Both the position numbers and the translations under genes were made by a program. Below the pieces are notes generated by a model that was given only the letters and a program-made list of their open reading frames with translations, ran no database searches and was not told the DNA's origin. DNA of 64,000 nucleotides from Eulemur rufifrons (lineage: Eukaryota > Chordata > Mammalia > Primates > Lemuridae): the NCBI RefSeq assembly GCF_041146395.1, contig NC_090989.1:124743501-124807500 (forward strand), in the 5' to 3' direction. Below, in pieces: positions 34,460 to 49,849 of the stretch (the first letter of the stretch is position 1; every line of letters begins with the position of its first letter).

Positions 34460-36330
34460 TATTTTTCATTCCCTCGGCTTGCAGTGTACACCTCGGGATA
34501 GGGTGAAAGTTTGTGTTCCTACGGATAAGATGGAGATAGGACAGCCTCTCAGAAAAGAGAACTTCCAGTACTGTAATATAGGCTCTACTGCTCCCAGTCT
34601 CCCCTTCCAACCCTGTAGTTATTCTGGGGAAGCCACTCTGTCAATCGTTAATTATTTATGACTCTCAGCTCTTTCATGCTTCAACTTCCCTGTCTCTCCG
34701 GTAACATCTTGAAGTTTGAATTTGGTGCAGGAAGCCAGTGCTAAATTTTCAACATTTCCAAAACTCAAAATTTCCTATACCAATGGAAAAGTGAAAAAAA
34801 AATTAGAATATAGAGGTACTAAGATATCAGAGTTGGAATATCAATACTTAGGAGAGAATTGGATCATGTCCCTAAGGCTCCCAGCTCTAAAATTCTCTGA
34901 TCCCGTGATGCTCTAATGAAAGGACTTGAGGCAGAGAGTGGCCTAAACAAGTGATACTTTGAGGAAGTTAGTCGGCCATTTTGAAGGAGATATACCCCAA
35001 AACAGACTTGGGGTCTAAGTTTGAATAGTTGCCTAGTGAAGCAACTCACCCATTCTCATACTGTCAAATGCTCAAACTCTCAGAGGCTGATTGGGAATTC
35101 AAAGTTAGCATTCGCTTTGAGGAAAGGTTCCCCAAGCTTCAGGAATCAACAGCCAAACTGCACATCTGGAGAGAAGGCTCCATACACTGAATGCTGGGCA
35201 GCAACCAGCCGGCCTTGCAATTTCCTGTGAGAATGTTTAGCACATGTATTAATAGATCAGCCTCATAGAGATGGAGGATGAAACTCCCAGCCATTTCCAG
35301 AAGACTAAATAGGAGGGCAATAATGGCCTAATGATTAATGACATCCTTTCTTTTGATTACATTCTTCTGGTCACAAATGTCTGAGAAGATAAATTTCACT
35401 CATTCTGAATAATAAACAGTACTTTCTACTGAGTAGTCTGTTTTATAACACATGGCACAAGGTCTTATATGACTTGATGAAGCAGGAGAAAGAAAAGCTT
35501 TATTTAGCAAAATACAAAGCCACATGGTAAAGCTTGCAACCTTCTGGCAGGTTCAGACACTAAAGGAAAACAGAGATTATTTAGTAAGTATAACACAGCA
35601 AAGGCACTGGTGTAACTCTTGAGCCCACTGGATTGGAAATAAGCATATAAACATTTTATTGGAGGTTTACACTGCTAAATCCTAAATAAAACATGCCACT
35701 CTCCTTTTGCAGCCAAAGGAGAAAGAGGTCGTGAAAGACGGTAAGAAATAAAGGCCAGGTAGTCTCTCCTTCTGTCCTCCACCCTGTTTCCTTTCTCCCC
35801 AAGACCAGCCCTCCACTTTCCCTGGTTAATCATCCCCCGTGCAGGATATATGTGCCACAAACAGGCCAAGACGGGGATCTGGCCAGAACATGGCACTCCA
35901 GCAGAGGGAGAAGGATACAACCTTACAGACTGCAACCTCCCACTGGTCAGGGCCTTAGACTGCACATACACCACCTACTCATTCCCTGCTGAGGATCTGA
36001 GGTCCTCTGAGGTTGAGTGGCATGCCCAAGGTCACAGAACCAGCCCAAGGATAAGGTTTAAACCCTAGGCTTCAACTTCCCTGGTGCTTTGGCCCATTTC
36101 TGGAGCATCTGGAAGACACATTGGGTTTTCCTGTCAGTAGGGACAGTGAGGCCAGATAATTGCCTGGTTTTATTTTCCAGTGCTGTGGTACATCCTCTGG
36201 GGGCCACATGGCTCTGCTTCCTTTGGCCTTTGTGATTCTCTTGTTTCTTCCATGGCGCCACTCCTCAGAGACAATGTGCTACCTCTTCCACACCCCCAAA
36301 TCTATCCACACACTCAGATACCCACCCTAG
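34460..36330. other. Noncoding stretch upstream of COL6A5
   Basis: Mixed-composition DNA with a weak MIR-like patch near 35990-36060 (tggcatgcccaaggtcacag). No coding potential was found that I could attach to a family. Confidence 0.5.
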
Positions 36331-36620
36331 CTGCCCGGACTGCCATGTCCGTCCTCTTCTTTGGCACTTACCATGTTTTGCCTTGTTCTGTGGTTACTGA
36401 AAGACTTTTCTTAATCCCCCACTTTTCCTCCTTACCCAGTACCTAACACACACACACATACACACACACACACACACACACATACTCACACACATACAAA
36501 CACCTATAAGCTTCTTGAAGGCAGGACTGGACTCTTAATCCCTTTCTACTGAACGCCCCACTTGCCTAGGTCAATGCCTATTCTAGAGCAGGTTCTCAAG
36601 AAAAATTTGTTGAATCAAGT
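36330..36620 (+). repeat. L2 3' end split by a CA microsatellite
   Basis: L2 tail text surrounds the CA run: cttaccatgttttgccttgt before, then ataagcttcttgaaggcagg and aaaaatttgttgaatcaag after. The CA run is at 36447-36500. Confidence 0.6.
36447..36505 (+). repeat. CA microsatellite
   Basis: A run of acacacac with single t interruptions, about 55 bases. Confidence 0.9.
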
Positions 36621-37380
36621 TAATTACTTATGAGGTGACAAAAAGACCCATTGATCCAGCCATGGCCACTCAACTTCCTATAGCAGCAATGCCAGATATT
36701 TCTAGAAAAAAAAGGCCATGCCTGGAGTATCCTCAGATTGATAAAGTAATGCTCTATGCCTGGGAAGCAAGCGCCATCAATCTGAGCAACTATGTGGCAA
36801 AGCTGTACCACCATATTGGACAATTCTCGGCAAGTCCTGGGGAGCCTGCTCTAGCAGAGGAGGCTGTGTATACAGTCCTAGTTCTACCTTTGCAAAAACC
36901 AGAGGCCTTCCAAATCCCCCAGGGTCAGCCCAGGAGGAAACAGATGGGGGGAAGGGGATTTGGCAGCAGTACTAGGACCAGTACGTCCTTTAATACAGAC
37001 TGAGTCAAGAATGTAAGAAGTGAAGATGTGGAGTTCTGATATGGCCAGAAATAGCTTCAGTTCAATGTCAGAGACAGTTACTGAACAAGCATCATACATA
37101 AAGCTCAGTGCAGACAACATGCAGAAATGAGGAGGGAAACCTAGACTTTGCCTAAAATAAGAGCAGAATATTAGCCAGGCTAAGCCCAACTCATGATTTA
37201 GAAACTGACTCAGCAAAGTCTTCCCTCCTCTGTGGTCTCACCAGACTTTATTAATTAATTAATTCATTTTCTTTCACATCAACTATGGATATAGAATCAC
37301 CAGACTTTATTTATGTAGTTTGAATATATTTATATGTATATATACACACATACATGTTTACATACGTATGTACCACATGT
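36621..37380. other. Noncoding stretch with one unexplained 122-codon frame
   Basis: A plus-strand open frame at 36635-37003 starts MTKRPIDPAMATQ. It has mixed, protein-like composition, but I do not recognise it and see no signal for a gene. A TA-rich microsatellite follows at 37320-37380. Confidence 0.3.
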
Positions 37381-37384
37381 GCAT

Positions 37385-38160
37385 CCAAACTTCTGATAGA
37401 TTATTTATCCATTCAACAAACATTTCTTAAATGCTAATTATGTTCTTGGCACTGTTTTAGGCAGTTTGGATCCAGTGGTGAACAAAACAGACAAAAAGCT
37501 CGCCTGAAGGTTTCATTCTGGTTGCTTACGTGTCTGCCTCCCTCTGAACTGCAAACTTCTTTGGGGCAGGGACCAAGTATGTTTGATATATCTTTGTGTC
37601 TCCAGTGCTTGGCATAGAGTGAGTACTCAGTAATAGAGGAGAATAGGAAACGAGGGAAGGTCAGAAGGGAAATAATTACGCAAAGTCTCATAAAACAAGG
37701 CAGAATGAAGTATTATCTCAAATGAGGGGATGAACAAAAATACCATGGAAACATAGCAGAATTTGGGAAAGGCTTCAAGGAAGAGTTAGCATTAGGATTA
37801 ATTAGACTTGAAGGGCACTTGGAGTATCAGAGAAAGAAATAATGGTGAAGAGACGGCTCTGGCGGCAGATAGAAGAGTGACAGCAAAGGCTCTGGATAGG
37901 AGCACACAGAACATGTGTCCTGGAGGCTGCAGGCTTCTGCTTTGGCTACAGTCCAGGATGTGGAATAGGGTAGGGTAGAAGCCAAGGCAGGAAAGATTGG
38001 GCTTGAGATGACAAAGTGGTGGAGGGTTTAGATGCTCTAGGGAGCACTTGAGGAGTTAGACTTTTTTCTGTTGGCAACTGTGAGCCAATGATGGTTCCTG
38101 GCTTAGGGAAGAGGAAGTAATAAGAGGCCCTGGGGATGCTATGGAAGGGTTGATTCTTGG
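37385..38160 (+). repeat. L2-like ancient LINE pieces
   Basis: The part tcttggcactgttttaggca followed by tccagtggtgaacaaaacag starts the block. An L2 tail-like piece (37545-37650: ctgcaaacttctttggggca, gcttggcatagagtgagtac) lies within, then diverged G/A-rich sequence. Confidence 0.45.
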
Positions 38161-38739
38161 CATCAGGTGGACCTTGACTAGAAAGCCTCTTAGTGCACTT
38201 GCCATTGCCAGGGAGTTATTCTATGCATAAAAGGGAAGAAGAAAGATCAAGGACCCAAGATAGAGAGGTGCCTACAACCGGATAACACAGCACATCACAC
38301 TACAAGGAAACAGCTTCTCCAGTTTTTCTTATTTGGGGAATGTCTCATGTCCCACTCAAAGGACATCTTCATAAGAGTAAATGAGATTAGGACTGAAGGC
38401 AGGAATGCTCATGCTACCATCTTCTAAAAACAAGACAAACAAGGCATGTCAGAAACATGGGCTGTAGCTTAATTAACAAGTCTACCAACTGTCATTTGCC
38501 CAGTCATCCAAAACTGCCCCTTATAGATAAGTCATGGTACTTCTATAGGCTTGTGGACACAGTAAAATACATAGACTATTCCCCCCAAGAGCATATGGAG
38601 AGCCAGGACAGTTTTGTGAAAAAATAAAATAAACACCAAATGTTAAGCCCTAAACTAAGAGGCTTACTTTGTAAGGTCAGTTGAAGTTAGAAACTTGTTG
38701 GTTTTGACTAAAATGTCACTGCAAATTCCATCATACAAT

Positions 38740-38815
38740 AACTATCTGTGGCACTGATTCCAGCACCTGGCACACAAGAGGTGCATAGTGAATTTGTTGA
38801 AAGAATAAATGAGCG
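38740..38815 (+). repeat. L2 LINE tail
   Basis: A short tail, cagcacctggcacacaagag then tgcatagtgaatttgttga. Confidence 0.5.
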
Positions 38816-39686
38816 TGATGTTTCAGAATACATTGTAAAGAATTAAGTTAGAATGTGGTTTAGAGAATGAAATATAATACTTCAGAGTCTAATTTATCAA
38901 ATGGTATCAAAAAGAAATATGCAAAAGCACTTGATATATTCTAAAGGCTTCTACAAGTTTGATCAGGAATAGTGTAAAAGAATATTAAGGAATTAGAACT
39001 CATAATTCAAATAATGAACTCTCTTTGAGACTTGCTTTGCTAATCTACAAGAGGATTGAACTCAAGCTATAAAATGAAAGCATTTTGTGAATTAGAGTCC
39101 AGGTCTTCTGGGAATGCGTGCACTACCAAAGGTGTAAAATGAGCAGGTCCATCCCTCCAAAGTGTGGGCCTCCTAGACTGAGGACCCCTCCAAAAGGCAA
39201 GTGTCACCCTTCTTGCCAGAGCACTGGTGGAAACCCCACTGACCTATACAGAAGGCTCCTTTACCTGAGTGCCCAGGTAAAGAATTTTTTTTTATTTTTC
39301 AAGTATTATTACCTTTCAACCATTGAATCCATAAGCTTATTTTACACTCTATTTTGTTTTAATAAACATCCTTGAAGGAAGAATATCTTGCTTGTATTTC
39401 TAATCTTTCTCGTTTGCCAAAACTTCATGAGACCTATCATATGCACATGGAAGTAAATGACATTGGACCACAGCTGCCCTCCACATCATGAAGCCTCCAA
39501 ATCAGCATCATTACCATCTACATTTTCAGTGCCTGATTTCCACTGGTGGAATTGTAGTCTCCTTTCCTATGGATTTTTGATCTCCTTGGGGTCTGGGTAT
39601 ATACCTCATTATTGGTGCTGCTGAGAAAACAGAACATGGGTCTGCTCACTCTTCTCGTTATAACTTTCTTAAGAGAGACCAAACTG

Positions 39687-39862
39687 TGGGCTGGTGATTC
39701 TCAATTTTGGCTGCATATTGGAGAGATACGAAAAAATACTGATGCCCCGTCCCATTCCCAACCTTTCTGACTCAATTGGTCAGGGTACTGTCTAAACGTT
39801 GGGACTTTTTAAAGCATCCCAGGTGATTCTGACATGCAGCCATGGTTGAGAACCACTGGGTT
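39687..39862 (+). mobile_element. MER5A-like hAT MITE
   Basis: It has inverted ends: gattctcaattttggctgca at the left and atgcagccatggttgagaac then cactg at the right. Length (about 175 bases) and the catcccaggtgattctgaca block fit MER5A. Confidence 0.8.
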
Positions 39863-40309
39863 AGGCCATCCTCAATGATTTAAGAAAGCTCTCTAGAGAA
39901 AGCACAGAGACACTGTCTCAAAGACAAGAAAACCTGGGCCCCAATGGCTTTATCTGTAAGTTGTGGTCAATAACGGCTATGGCATAGTGTTGTTAAGAAG
40001 TTTACATGAAATCATGTACATAAAGCATCTTGAAGGACACTGCTGTTGATTTTGCCTGCCCAACATTCATTCCTCCTTCTGAGGAATCCCTTTCCCCATT
40101 TTCAATCCATGTAGTTGCTGGAATCTTGACCTCATCCCTACTCCAGGAGAGGAAATCTGGCCTAGGCGAGCATTGCTACAGTCACTATGATTGATCCAAT
40201 GATGAGCACCTGACCTAGACCATCAAAGTCAATGACAATTGATACTACAGTGATATGGGCCTTGTAAAGTGAGTCAGGGAAGGTTCCCGCCTTTTCAATG
40301 TTATACAAC

Positions 40310-41540
<1,231 letters not shown>

Positions 41541-42650
41541 CATTCCTTGCCTTTTCCCTCTAAGCCCTTAAACGGAGTCATTGTTTTCTGGAATCTTATG
41601 CTGCTGAGATAATTTATACAACTAGCATAATTTATATTTTGTTTTCCTGCCTGGATATTTTATCCTTTATCCTTAAATATTACCATGCTAATCTTTCTTT
41701 CTTTCTTTCTTGCTCTGGAATACGATGAAACTTTTGATTTGCCCATTTAGATGCTTTTTTACTTTTCATCTAATTCCACATTTCTTTAACTAAAAGATGC
41801 ATCTTTTTCATATTTTAATCTTTCTCAATCTGAGAAATATAAGTGACACATTCATTTAATATCTTCTTGTTTTCTTCTATTCCCCCAAAAGTGATTTTTA
41901 AATCAATAGTGCATCTTGAAATTAATGATAGTTTGAGATCAAAGAAATACAATATCTTATATTTACCGTCAGTTCATTTTCCAAAAATTTCATGTACTGC
42001 TACTCTCTTTGTCTGTTTTCCATTATTATCATATCTCTCTTTGTCCTTATGCTCTGCAATCTATGCGATTTTTCCCAAAGCTATCCTCTAAATCAAAACT
42101 CTATTTTTCACAAGGTTAACTTACATCTAGATGCTGCTAATTCTGGTTTTGTAATGGTTTTATTTTCCTTCTCTGCTTTCCTTGCCTTTGCCTCTCACTA
42201 TCTTTTGCATTTCTTTGAGCCCTTGATTTATAGAACCTGTGTTCTCTACTGCCTTGAGTTGGGAGTTCTGTTTACTAGAATAATTCTTGATCTTTGTTTT
42301 GCATGTAACGAATGCTTCCTTTCTTATTGGAAGTATTTTTGCATAAGACCCATACTAGTGCTTTGGGTTTTCTGTGTAGCCTTTGGATATGTGCTTATGG
42401 GAGGCAGTAAAGTTGAGGAATGAGGGATCTACTAAGAGTTGATCCTACCCATTTCACATTTATGTTCTCAGCTATTTTGTAGTTTATTGCTGTTGAGAAT
42501 AAAAATTTTCCTCTCATTATGCTTTTAACTGCTTGTTACCACTTTATAGAAAAGCTTTTGATTCTTTTTCTGGATTTATTTTATCTTAATTAACTCAGTC
42601 CTTAGGTTTAATAATTTTCAGTTCATTCTCTTAGTTATGGTCTATCTAGA
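41541..42650. other. AT-rich intergenic sequence
   Basis: T-rich sequence with a ttctttcttt run at 41693-41712. It may hold more degraded antisense L1, but I cannot support it. Confidence 0.45.
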
Positions 42651-42654
42651 ACAA

Positions 42655-42845
42655 CAAGCACTTACATGTTTCTTATTATGTCCCAGATGCTATGCTTTGC
42701 TTTTTATCTTTATAACTTCCCTATGAGGTGAGTATTACCATTAGCCCATATGGCAGAATAAGAAGGTGATATTAAGTACCTTACCCAAGTTCACACAGCT
42801 AGCAGGTGGTGAAATACTGATTTGAACTCAGGTAGATGGGCTCGT
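42655..42845 (+). repeat. MIR SINE
   Basis: It has the MIR blocks cccagatgctatgctttgct, aagtaccttacccaagttca and cacagctagcaggtggtga in order. Confidence 0.75.
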
Positions 42846-43529
42846 AAAACATTACACTGCTGTTTGCAAAATTTGATTATGTTTGATTATGTCATCTTCA
42901 TCTTTCCAAATATTTTTTCTTACTTTATCACAATGGTTAAAATAAAGTATGTAAAGTTATCTTCTTTCTCTCATTTCTTCTATAACCTGTCCTTTCTCCA
43001 TTAGGGGGTGTCAGAAGAGGTAAGGTCTACAGCAGCTCTGTAGTAACTAAGCATGTGGTCTTAGGCAAGAGTTTATAATTCTGAGCCTCAACTTTCTCAT
43101 GAGTTAAATGGTAATAAAGATATCTACTCTTTTTTATCTCTCAGGATTACTGTAGGATTTAAATATAACTATTTATACAAACTGCTTCAAGATCTAGACA
43201 GAGCTATCACTATTACTCTAATTTTATACCCAGAGTACTTCTATTTCCAAGGGCCTATCTTCTTAATCTGAATACCCTCGAGCCATCCAGTTTCCTAGAA
43301 GCTTGTTATTATCACATTCTCTCTATTATCACCTATTGTCCAACACACACACACACCACTATGCACTACAACCATTGCCACTTGTCATTCTCCAAAGAGC
43401 CATTCTTGTCCTGTATCCATGTTGCAGACTTCTATTAATAATTGCCTACCCAATATTCCAATACTCCTACTCTGTCCTTCTTTATTAACAAACAGAATTC
43501 CTATATTGATGGATAGGGTAATGTGCTCA

Positions 43530-43905
43530 GCTATGAATACATATTTCCAGACCTCCTTTCTAGCTAAGGTTAGCCAATGAAATATATGTAGAAGGTGGAT
43601 GACCTAGCAGGAAAGTAAATCTTTTTGCACAATCCCCCTTCCTTCTTCTTTCTGCATGAAATACAGATATAACATCTGGAGCTCCAACTGCCATCTTGGA
43701 ACCATAAAGCAATCTTACAGATAGGTGCTTCTTGCCAAGAAAGTAGAATATAAAGGGAAAAAAAGAAGCCTGGGCCACTAATAACCACATACTGCCTACC
43801 TGTGGATTTCTTTTACACAAGGAAAATATTAGTGTATGACTTGTTTAAACTACTGTTATTTGCATTCACTATTATTTGCAGCTGAACCTAATCATAATTT
43901 ATATA
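43530..43905 (+). mobile_element. Old MaLR (MLT1-like) LTR
   Basis: It contains gccaatgaaatatatgtaga, ccaactgccatcttggaacc, and the closing aaactactgttatttgcatt then gcagctgaacctaatcata, typical of an MLT1 3' end. Confidence 0.6.
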
Positions 43906-44159
43906 ATCTAAATATAGAGCATGATATTGAAATCCACAAGAATACACATTTAAAGCACTTAGCATTATTCACATGTAAATAATTGGTGATTAAAATATAA
44001 GAAAATTATAAATTAGCTTATCTATTAAAGAGGTCCAGTAAGACCCTTCTTTAGCAATCTTTTTATGTATCACTAGATTATATACTATGATTTACTTAGC
44101 TTTTGTTTCAGATTCCTGATAAACAAAAGATTGACCTGGGTGATTAGGTACAAAATTAC

Positions 44160-44390
44160 AATAATAATAACTGCTAGCATATATTCAATACATACTATTT
44201 GCAAAGGATTTTAAACATTAATTTCTAATTCTCCCTTCAATACTATAAAGTGGCTATAATTATACCTATACTACAGATGAAGAAACTGAGACTCAAAGAG
44301 GTAGCATCGTTTGCCCAAAGGCTTGCAGTCTCTGACTGCAAAGATGGTGTTCTTCTACTGCATTACACTGCCTTTCTAAAGCTCTAAGTC
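44160..44390 (+). repeat. MIR SINE
   Basis: It has tactacagatgaagaaactg, agactcaaagaggtagcatc, then gtctctgactgcaaagatgg. Confidence 0.7.
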
Positions 44391-44604
44391 TGTTATTCCA
44401 TTCTCCTCATGCTCCTTATCATCTTCCAAGATAATAACTAGTTAACCAAGTAATTTATTTCATATTAAGAAAGAAGGCTTAAGGTGTCACCTGGGACAAT
44501 CAAATCACGTGGAACTTTACATTGACCTTTCAGAGACCAAGTCTTGAATCACAGTATGGCCCCAAAGAGCAGTTTGAAAGATGAGAATCCAAATAGGCCA
44601 GAGG

Positions 44605-46580
<1,976 letters not shown>

Positions 46581-46585
46581 CTCTA

Positions 46586-46785
46586 AGGCAGTGGTTCTCC
46601 GACTTCAGCCGCTTCAGCATCCCACAGAGGATTTGTTAAAACAAATTCCTGATGCCCATTCCCAGAGATTCCGGCTCAGCAGGTCTGGGAGGGGGGCCCA
46701 TGAATCTGCATTTCTAACAAGTTTCCAGGGGATGGAGACGTTGCTAGCCCTTGGACCACACTTCCAGTAGCACTACTCTAAGGTC
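46586..46785 (+). mobile_element. MER5-like hAT MITE
   Basis: It begins cagtggttctccgacttcag, has the inner ccgatgcc-like ctgatgcccattcccagaga, and ends near ccagtagcactactct. It lies just upstream of the CpG island. Confidence 0.7.
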
Positions 46786-46929
46786 CTTTTCAATTCTAAG
46801 AGTCTAGCTTTTCAGAACCTTAATCTCAACCATTAGCAAAACTAATGTAAAGCCCGAATTATAGGGCCCTCGACAGGTGCAAAATCACCAAAAGGGAGAC
46901 TCCTACTGGCACCTACATGTCTGCCCTGG

Positions 46930-47330
46930 GCTTCCTCCCCCGCCCTGCCCAGGCCCCTCAGGCTCCAAGCCCCCATCCCCCACACTCACTGAGCTTTCCC
47001 GGGGTCTGGGGACACTCAGGACCCTGGAGACCGCCCTCGCTCTCCTGAGGGGCCGCACGCCGCGCCTCCTGGGCGCCCTCGGCGCGGTGGGCGCAGCGCA
47101 CCGGAAGCCGCTCTGCGCGCGCACAGCCGCAGGTGCTACCGCGAGCGAACGCCGCGCGCTGGGAGGAGGTTTTAAGCGGCGCCGACCCATGCCCTTGGCC
47201 TGGCTCCCCCCTGGGACTTTTAACTCTTCGCAGGTTTTAATGTGAGTGTCCAGAAGCGCTCCAGCTGTTTGCTGGCTTTCTCCGCACACTCTAGCAGCGG
47301 GTTTCAGGGAAGCCGCGGGCTGCCAAATCA
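46930..47330. promoter_or_regulatory. CpG island, candidate promoter without an identified gene
   Basis: This is a strongly GC-rich block, the only one in the window, with dozens of CpG pairs, e.g. ggccgcacgccgcgcctcct and ccgcgagcgaacgccgcgcg. GC-box-like ccgccc occurs at about 47031 and in the ccccgccctgccc run near 46940; tgcgcgcgcac near 47115 resembles an NRF-1 site. On the minus strand AGCTCA followed by GTGAGTG (exon end at 46990) would be a good splice donor, so a leftward noncoding first exon is possible. On the plus strand gtgagt near 47240 is a weaker donor option. Target gene is unknown: COL6A5, with its first coding exon 19 kb to the left, is the nearest candidate; a lncRNA is equally possible. 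Confidence 0.55.
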
Positions 47331-47339
47331 ACTTGAGAA

Positions 47340-49477
47340 AGCAGAGTTTCTCAGAAACCGAGGGTAATCCTTGCAGGCAGCTGAGCTGAGGTCACTGATG
47401 CTATTTGGGCTGAGGACTCGCCATCTGGCTCCAAAGTTAACAATTCCTCAGAGCCAGCCTGCAGAGAACAGGGAAAATTTCCAAAGAGGAGCAACGTCCT
47501 GGGGAAAGCCGAGTGAGAGAAACTGGCATTCTGATGCTAAAGGTATCACGAGTTTCATCCAGTAACTTCCAGAAAGGGCAGGGTGGGGAAATGGAGCAGG
47601 CAACACAAATGAAGATGTGATTTTAGCACAAAAAGTATAGTGAAGAACTCGGAAAGCATCAGCTGTGCATTCTTACATGAACGACTTAGTTTTTGTGTGT
47701 GTTTGTTTTGCATGGACGTGTACTCACTATCGATATTTTATGTTACATAAATATTATCACCTGCCAGTAAACACGTGCCTAGCTTGTGTGGTTGAATTCA
47801 GTCCGTCAGTCCATTGCTTCAGCTGCCGGCTTCATCAGGCTGTCAGTGAAGAGACAGGCCAAAACTACTCATACTGATGAAAGTTTATTAAAAGGCCAAA
47901 AGGAAACATGAGAGATAAGAGCTCACCCTTGCTCAGCAAGAGCCTCTGAGACACCAGGCTTTGCTTCTGAAGTTAATTAGGAAGTTTCCAAGTATGTCTC
48001 AGAAAGAATGGGGTTGGAAGGATAGAGAAAGGGAAGTTGAATGAAGATTACAACTGAATGAAGAATTTTCTCCTTTTATTATATTATTTTCTACAAAGAG
48101 GACACAAGTATGTGCAAATTAATAACTATTTTTCTTTTTGTTTTTCATTAATAAGGAAAAGATGGTGCAGGGGAAAATGATTTTTCTCAAAAGAGAGTGT
48201 ATTTGCTCGATTTTGAATACATTTAGTACAGACAGAGTTATGGGGTGTTCTGCACAGAATATGTTGAAACCTTAGATTTGAATGCCAAGACTTGCCCTTT
48301 GATACCAATGAATCTCAGATCTGTCCAGGTTTTAATGGACAATGTGCCTTTGGTCACCAGAGTGTAACACAAAGAGTGATGCTGAGGGCTGGAAAATCAG
48401 AAAGCTAGAGTCTGGGGGACAAAATGAACTTCTATTTCACATTTGCACCTAGCGCAGGCAGGAACTTTGCCCCTGCTATGTCCACGTATCCTCAGTGTGC
48501 AAAGATTATTGAGATGTTCTTCCTCAACCAAGAGTAATGCCCCAAGGGAAAAAGAAGGCCTATTTTACTTCAGAAGAAGGGTGGGGCTTTTCTTCACAAT
48601 TAGGGTAATATTCAGATAGTACTGAAGTTGAAAGGAAGTTGTGTGTATTTCTTTTTAGAAACTTCTCTGGAAAGCATTATTGTAGGAATTTTTTTACTTG
48701 AAATACAAGTATGATTTAACTTTCACAATCGCAATGTGAAATCAAAGTGGCTTTGGGAATCTACCACCTTTTCCACAGAATTCAGAATTTCCTTTTCCTT
48801 TCTTCTGCTTATAAAATTGAAACAAATTTTTCCCTAAAGAAATTGTAATGCCAAATTTATCCACTATCGAGAATTGCATTTATTCAATTAAAGATACATT
48901 AACTTCATTGATTTCAGAAAGTAGAAGTTTGGAGCTGAACATCCACAGGAATTCAGGCACTAAAAGTACTAAGTTTTCAATTTCCTAACATAGAAAACCC
49001 AAATGGACTTACATTACTTAATCTGGCTTGGGTTTTACTTACCATATTCTCTAGAAAAGGAAAAGGTATTGAATAAAAGAAAAGAAATCTAGAATTCCAG
49101 AAATGTGGAAAGGATATTAACTTTTTTTCAGAATTCATTATCAATCATATTTGCTTTACATTAACCCAAGTTTCACAGTCTGTATTTTCTGTAGCTGTTT
49201 TAAATAAGGAGCTAACATCAGAGTGAGGGATAGAAAACTCTGCTCTACTCTGTACTCATTAATTCCCACTGAGAAATATTGATATGTCTGAAAATGTGAA
49301 AACCATACCATCAGAAATGTGCAAGATGATTAGATGGGAGATGATTGAAATGGAATATGATTGACCTTCTCCTTGTTGGAATTAAAATTATCAAAAGAGA
49401 AAAGAACAGGAAACATTTTTCTTATCGTGTGACTCTATGTCACTTGGTCATCCCTTATACCAAGAAGTAAAATATTA
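47340..49477. other. Intergenic sequence flanking the CpG island
   Basis: Unique, mostly AT-rich DNA. I find no transposon or gene that I can support. Open frames here are short and lack any recognised domain. Confidence 0.5.
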
Positions 49478-49493
49478 ATAATTAAAATGCATT

Positions 49494-49832
49494 AGGCCAG
49501 GCGCGGTGGCTCACGCCTCTAATCCTAGCACTCTGGGAGGCCGAGGCGGGTGGATAGCTCGAGGTCAGGAGTTCGAGACCAGCCTGAGCAAGAGAGAGAC
49601 CCCCTCTCTACTAAAAATAGAAAGAAATTATCTGGCCAACTAAAATATATATAGAAAACATTAGCCGGGCATGGTGGCGCATGCCTGTAGTCCCAGGTAC
49701 CCGGGAGGCTGAGGCAGTAGGATCGCTTGAGTCCAGGAGTTTGAGGTTGCTGTGAGCTAGGCTGACGCCACGGCACTCACTCTAGCCCGGGCAACAGAGC
49801 GAGACTCTGTCTCAAAAAAATAAATAAATAAA
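49494..49832 (+). mobile_element. Lemur-type Alu, full length, with perfect target-site duplication
   Basis: It runs from ggccaggcgcggtggctcac to a taaataaataaa tail. It has the lemur-type middle segment and right arm. The flanks taattaaaatgcatta at 49478-49493 and after the tail are identical over 16 bases, so it is one of the youngest insertions here. Confidence 0.93.
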
Positions 49833-49849
49833 TAATTAAAATGCATTAA

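Noticed and set aside
36447..36505. CA array as a possible CRISPR-like or structured repeat
   Set aside because: It is a plain microsatellite without spacers, in a mammalian genome.
46903..47331. Long open frames on both strands across the CpG island (122 and 142 codons)
   Set aside because: GC-rich DNA has few stop codons. The products are Arg/Pro/Ala-rich with no domain, so the frames follow from composition.
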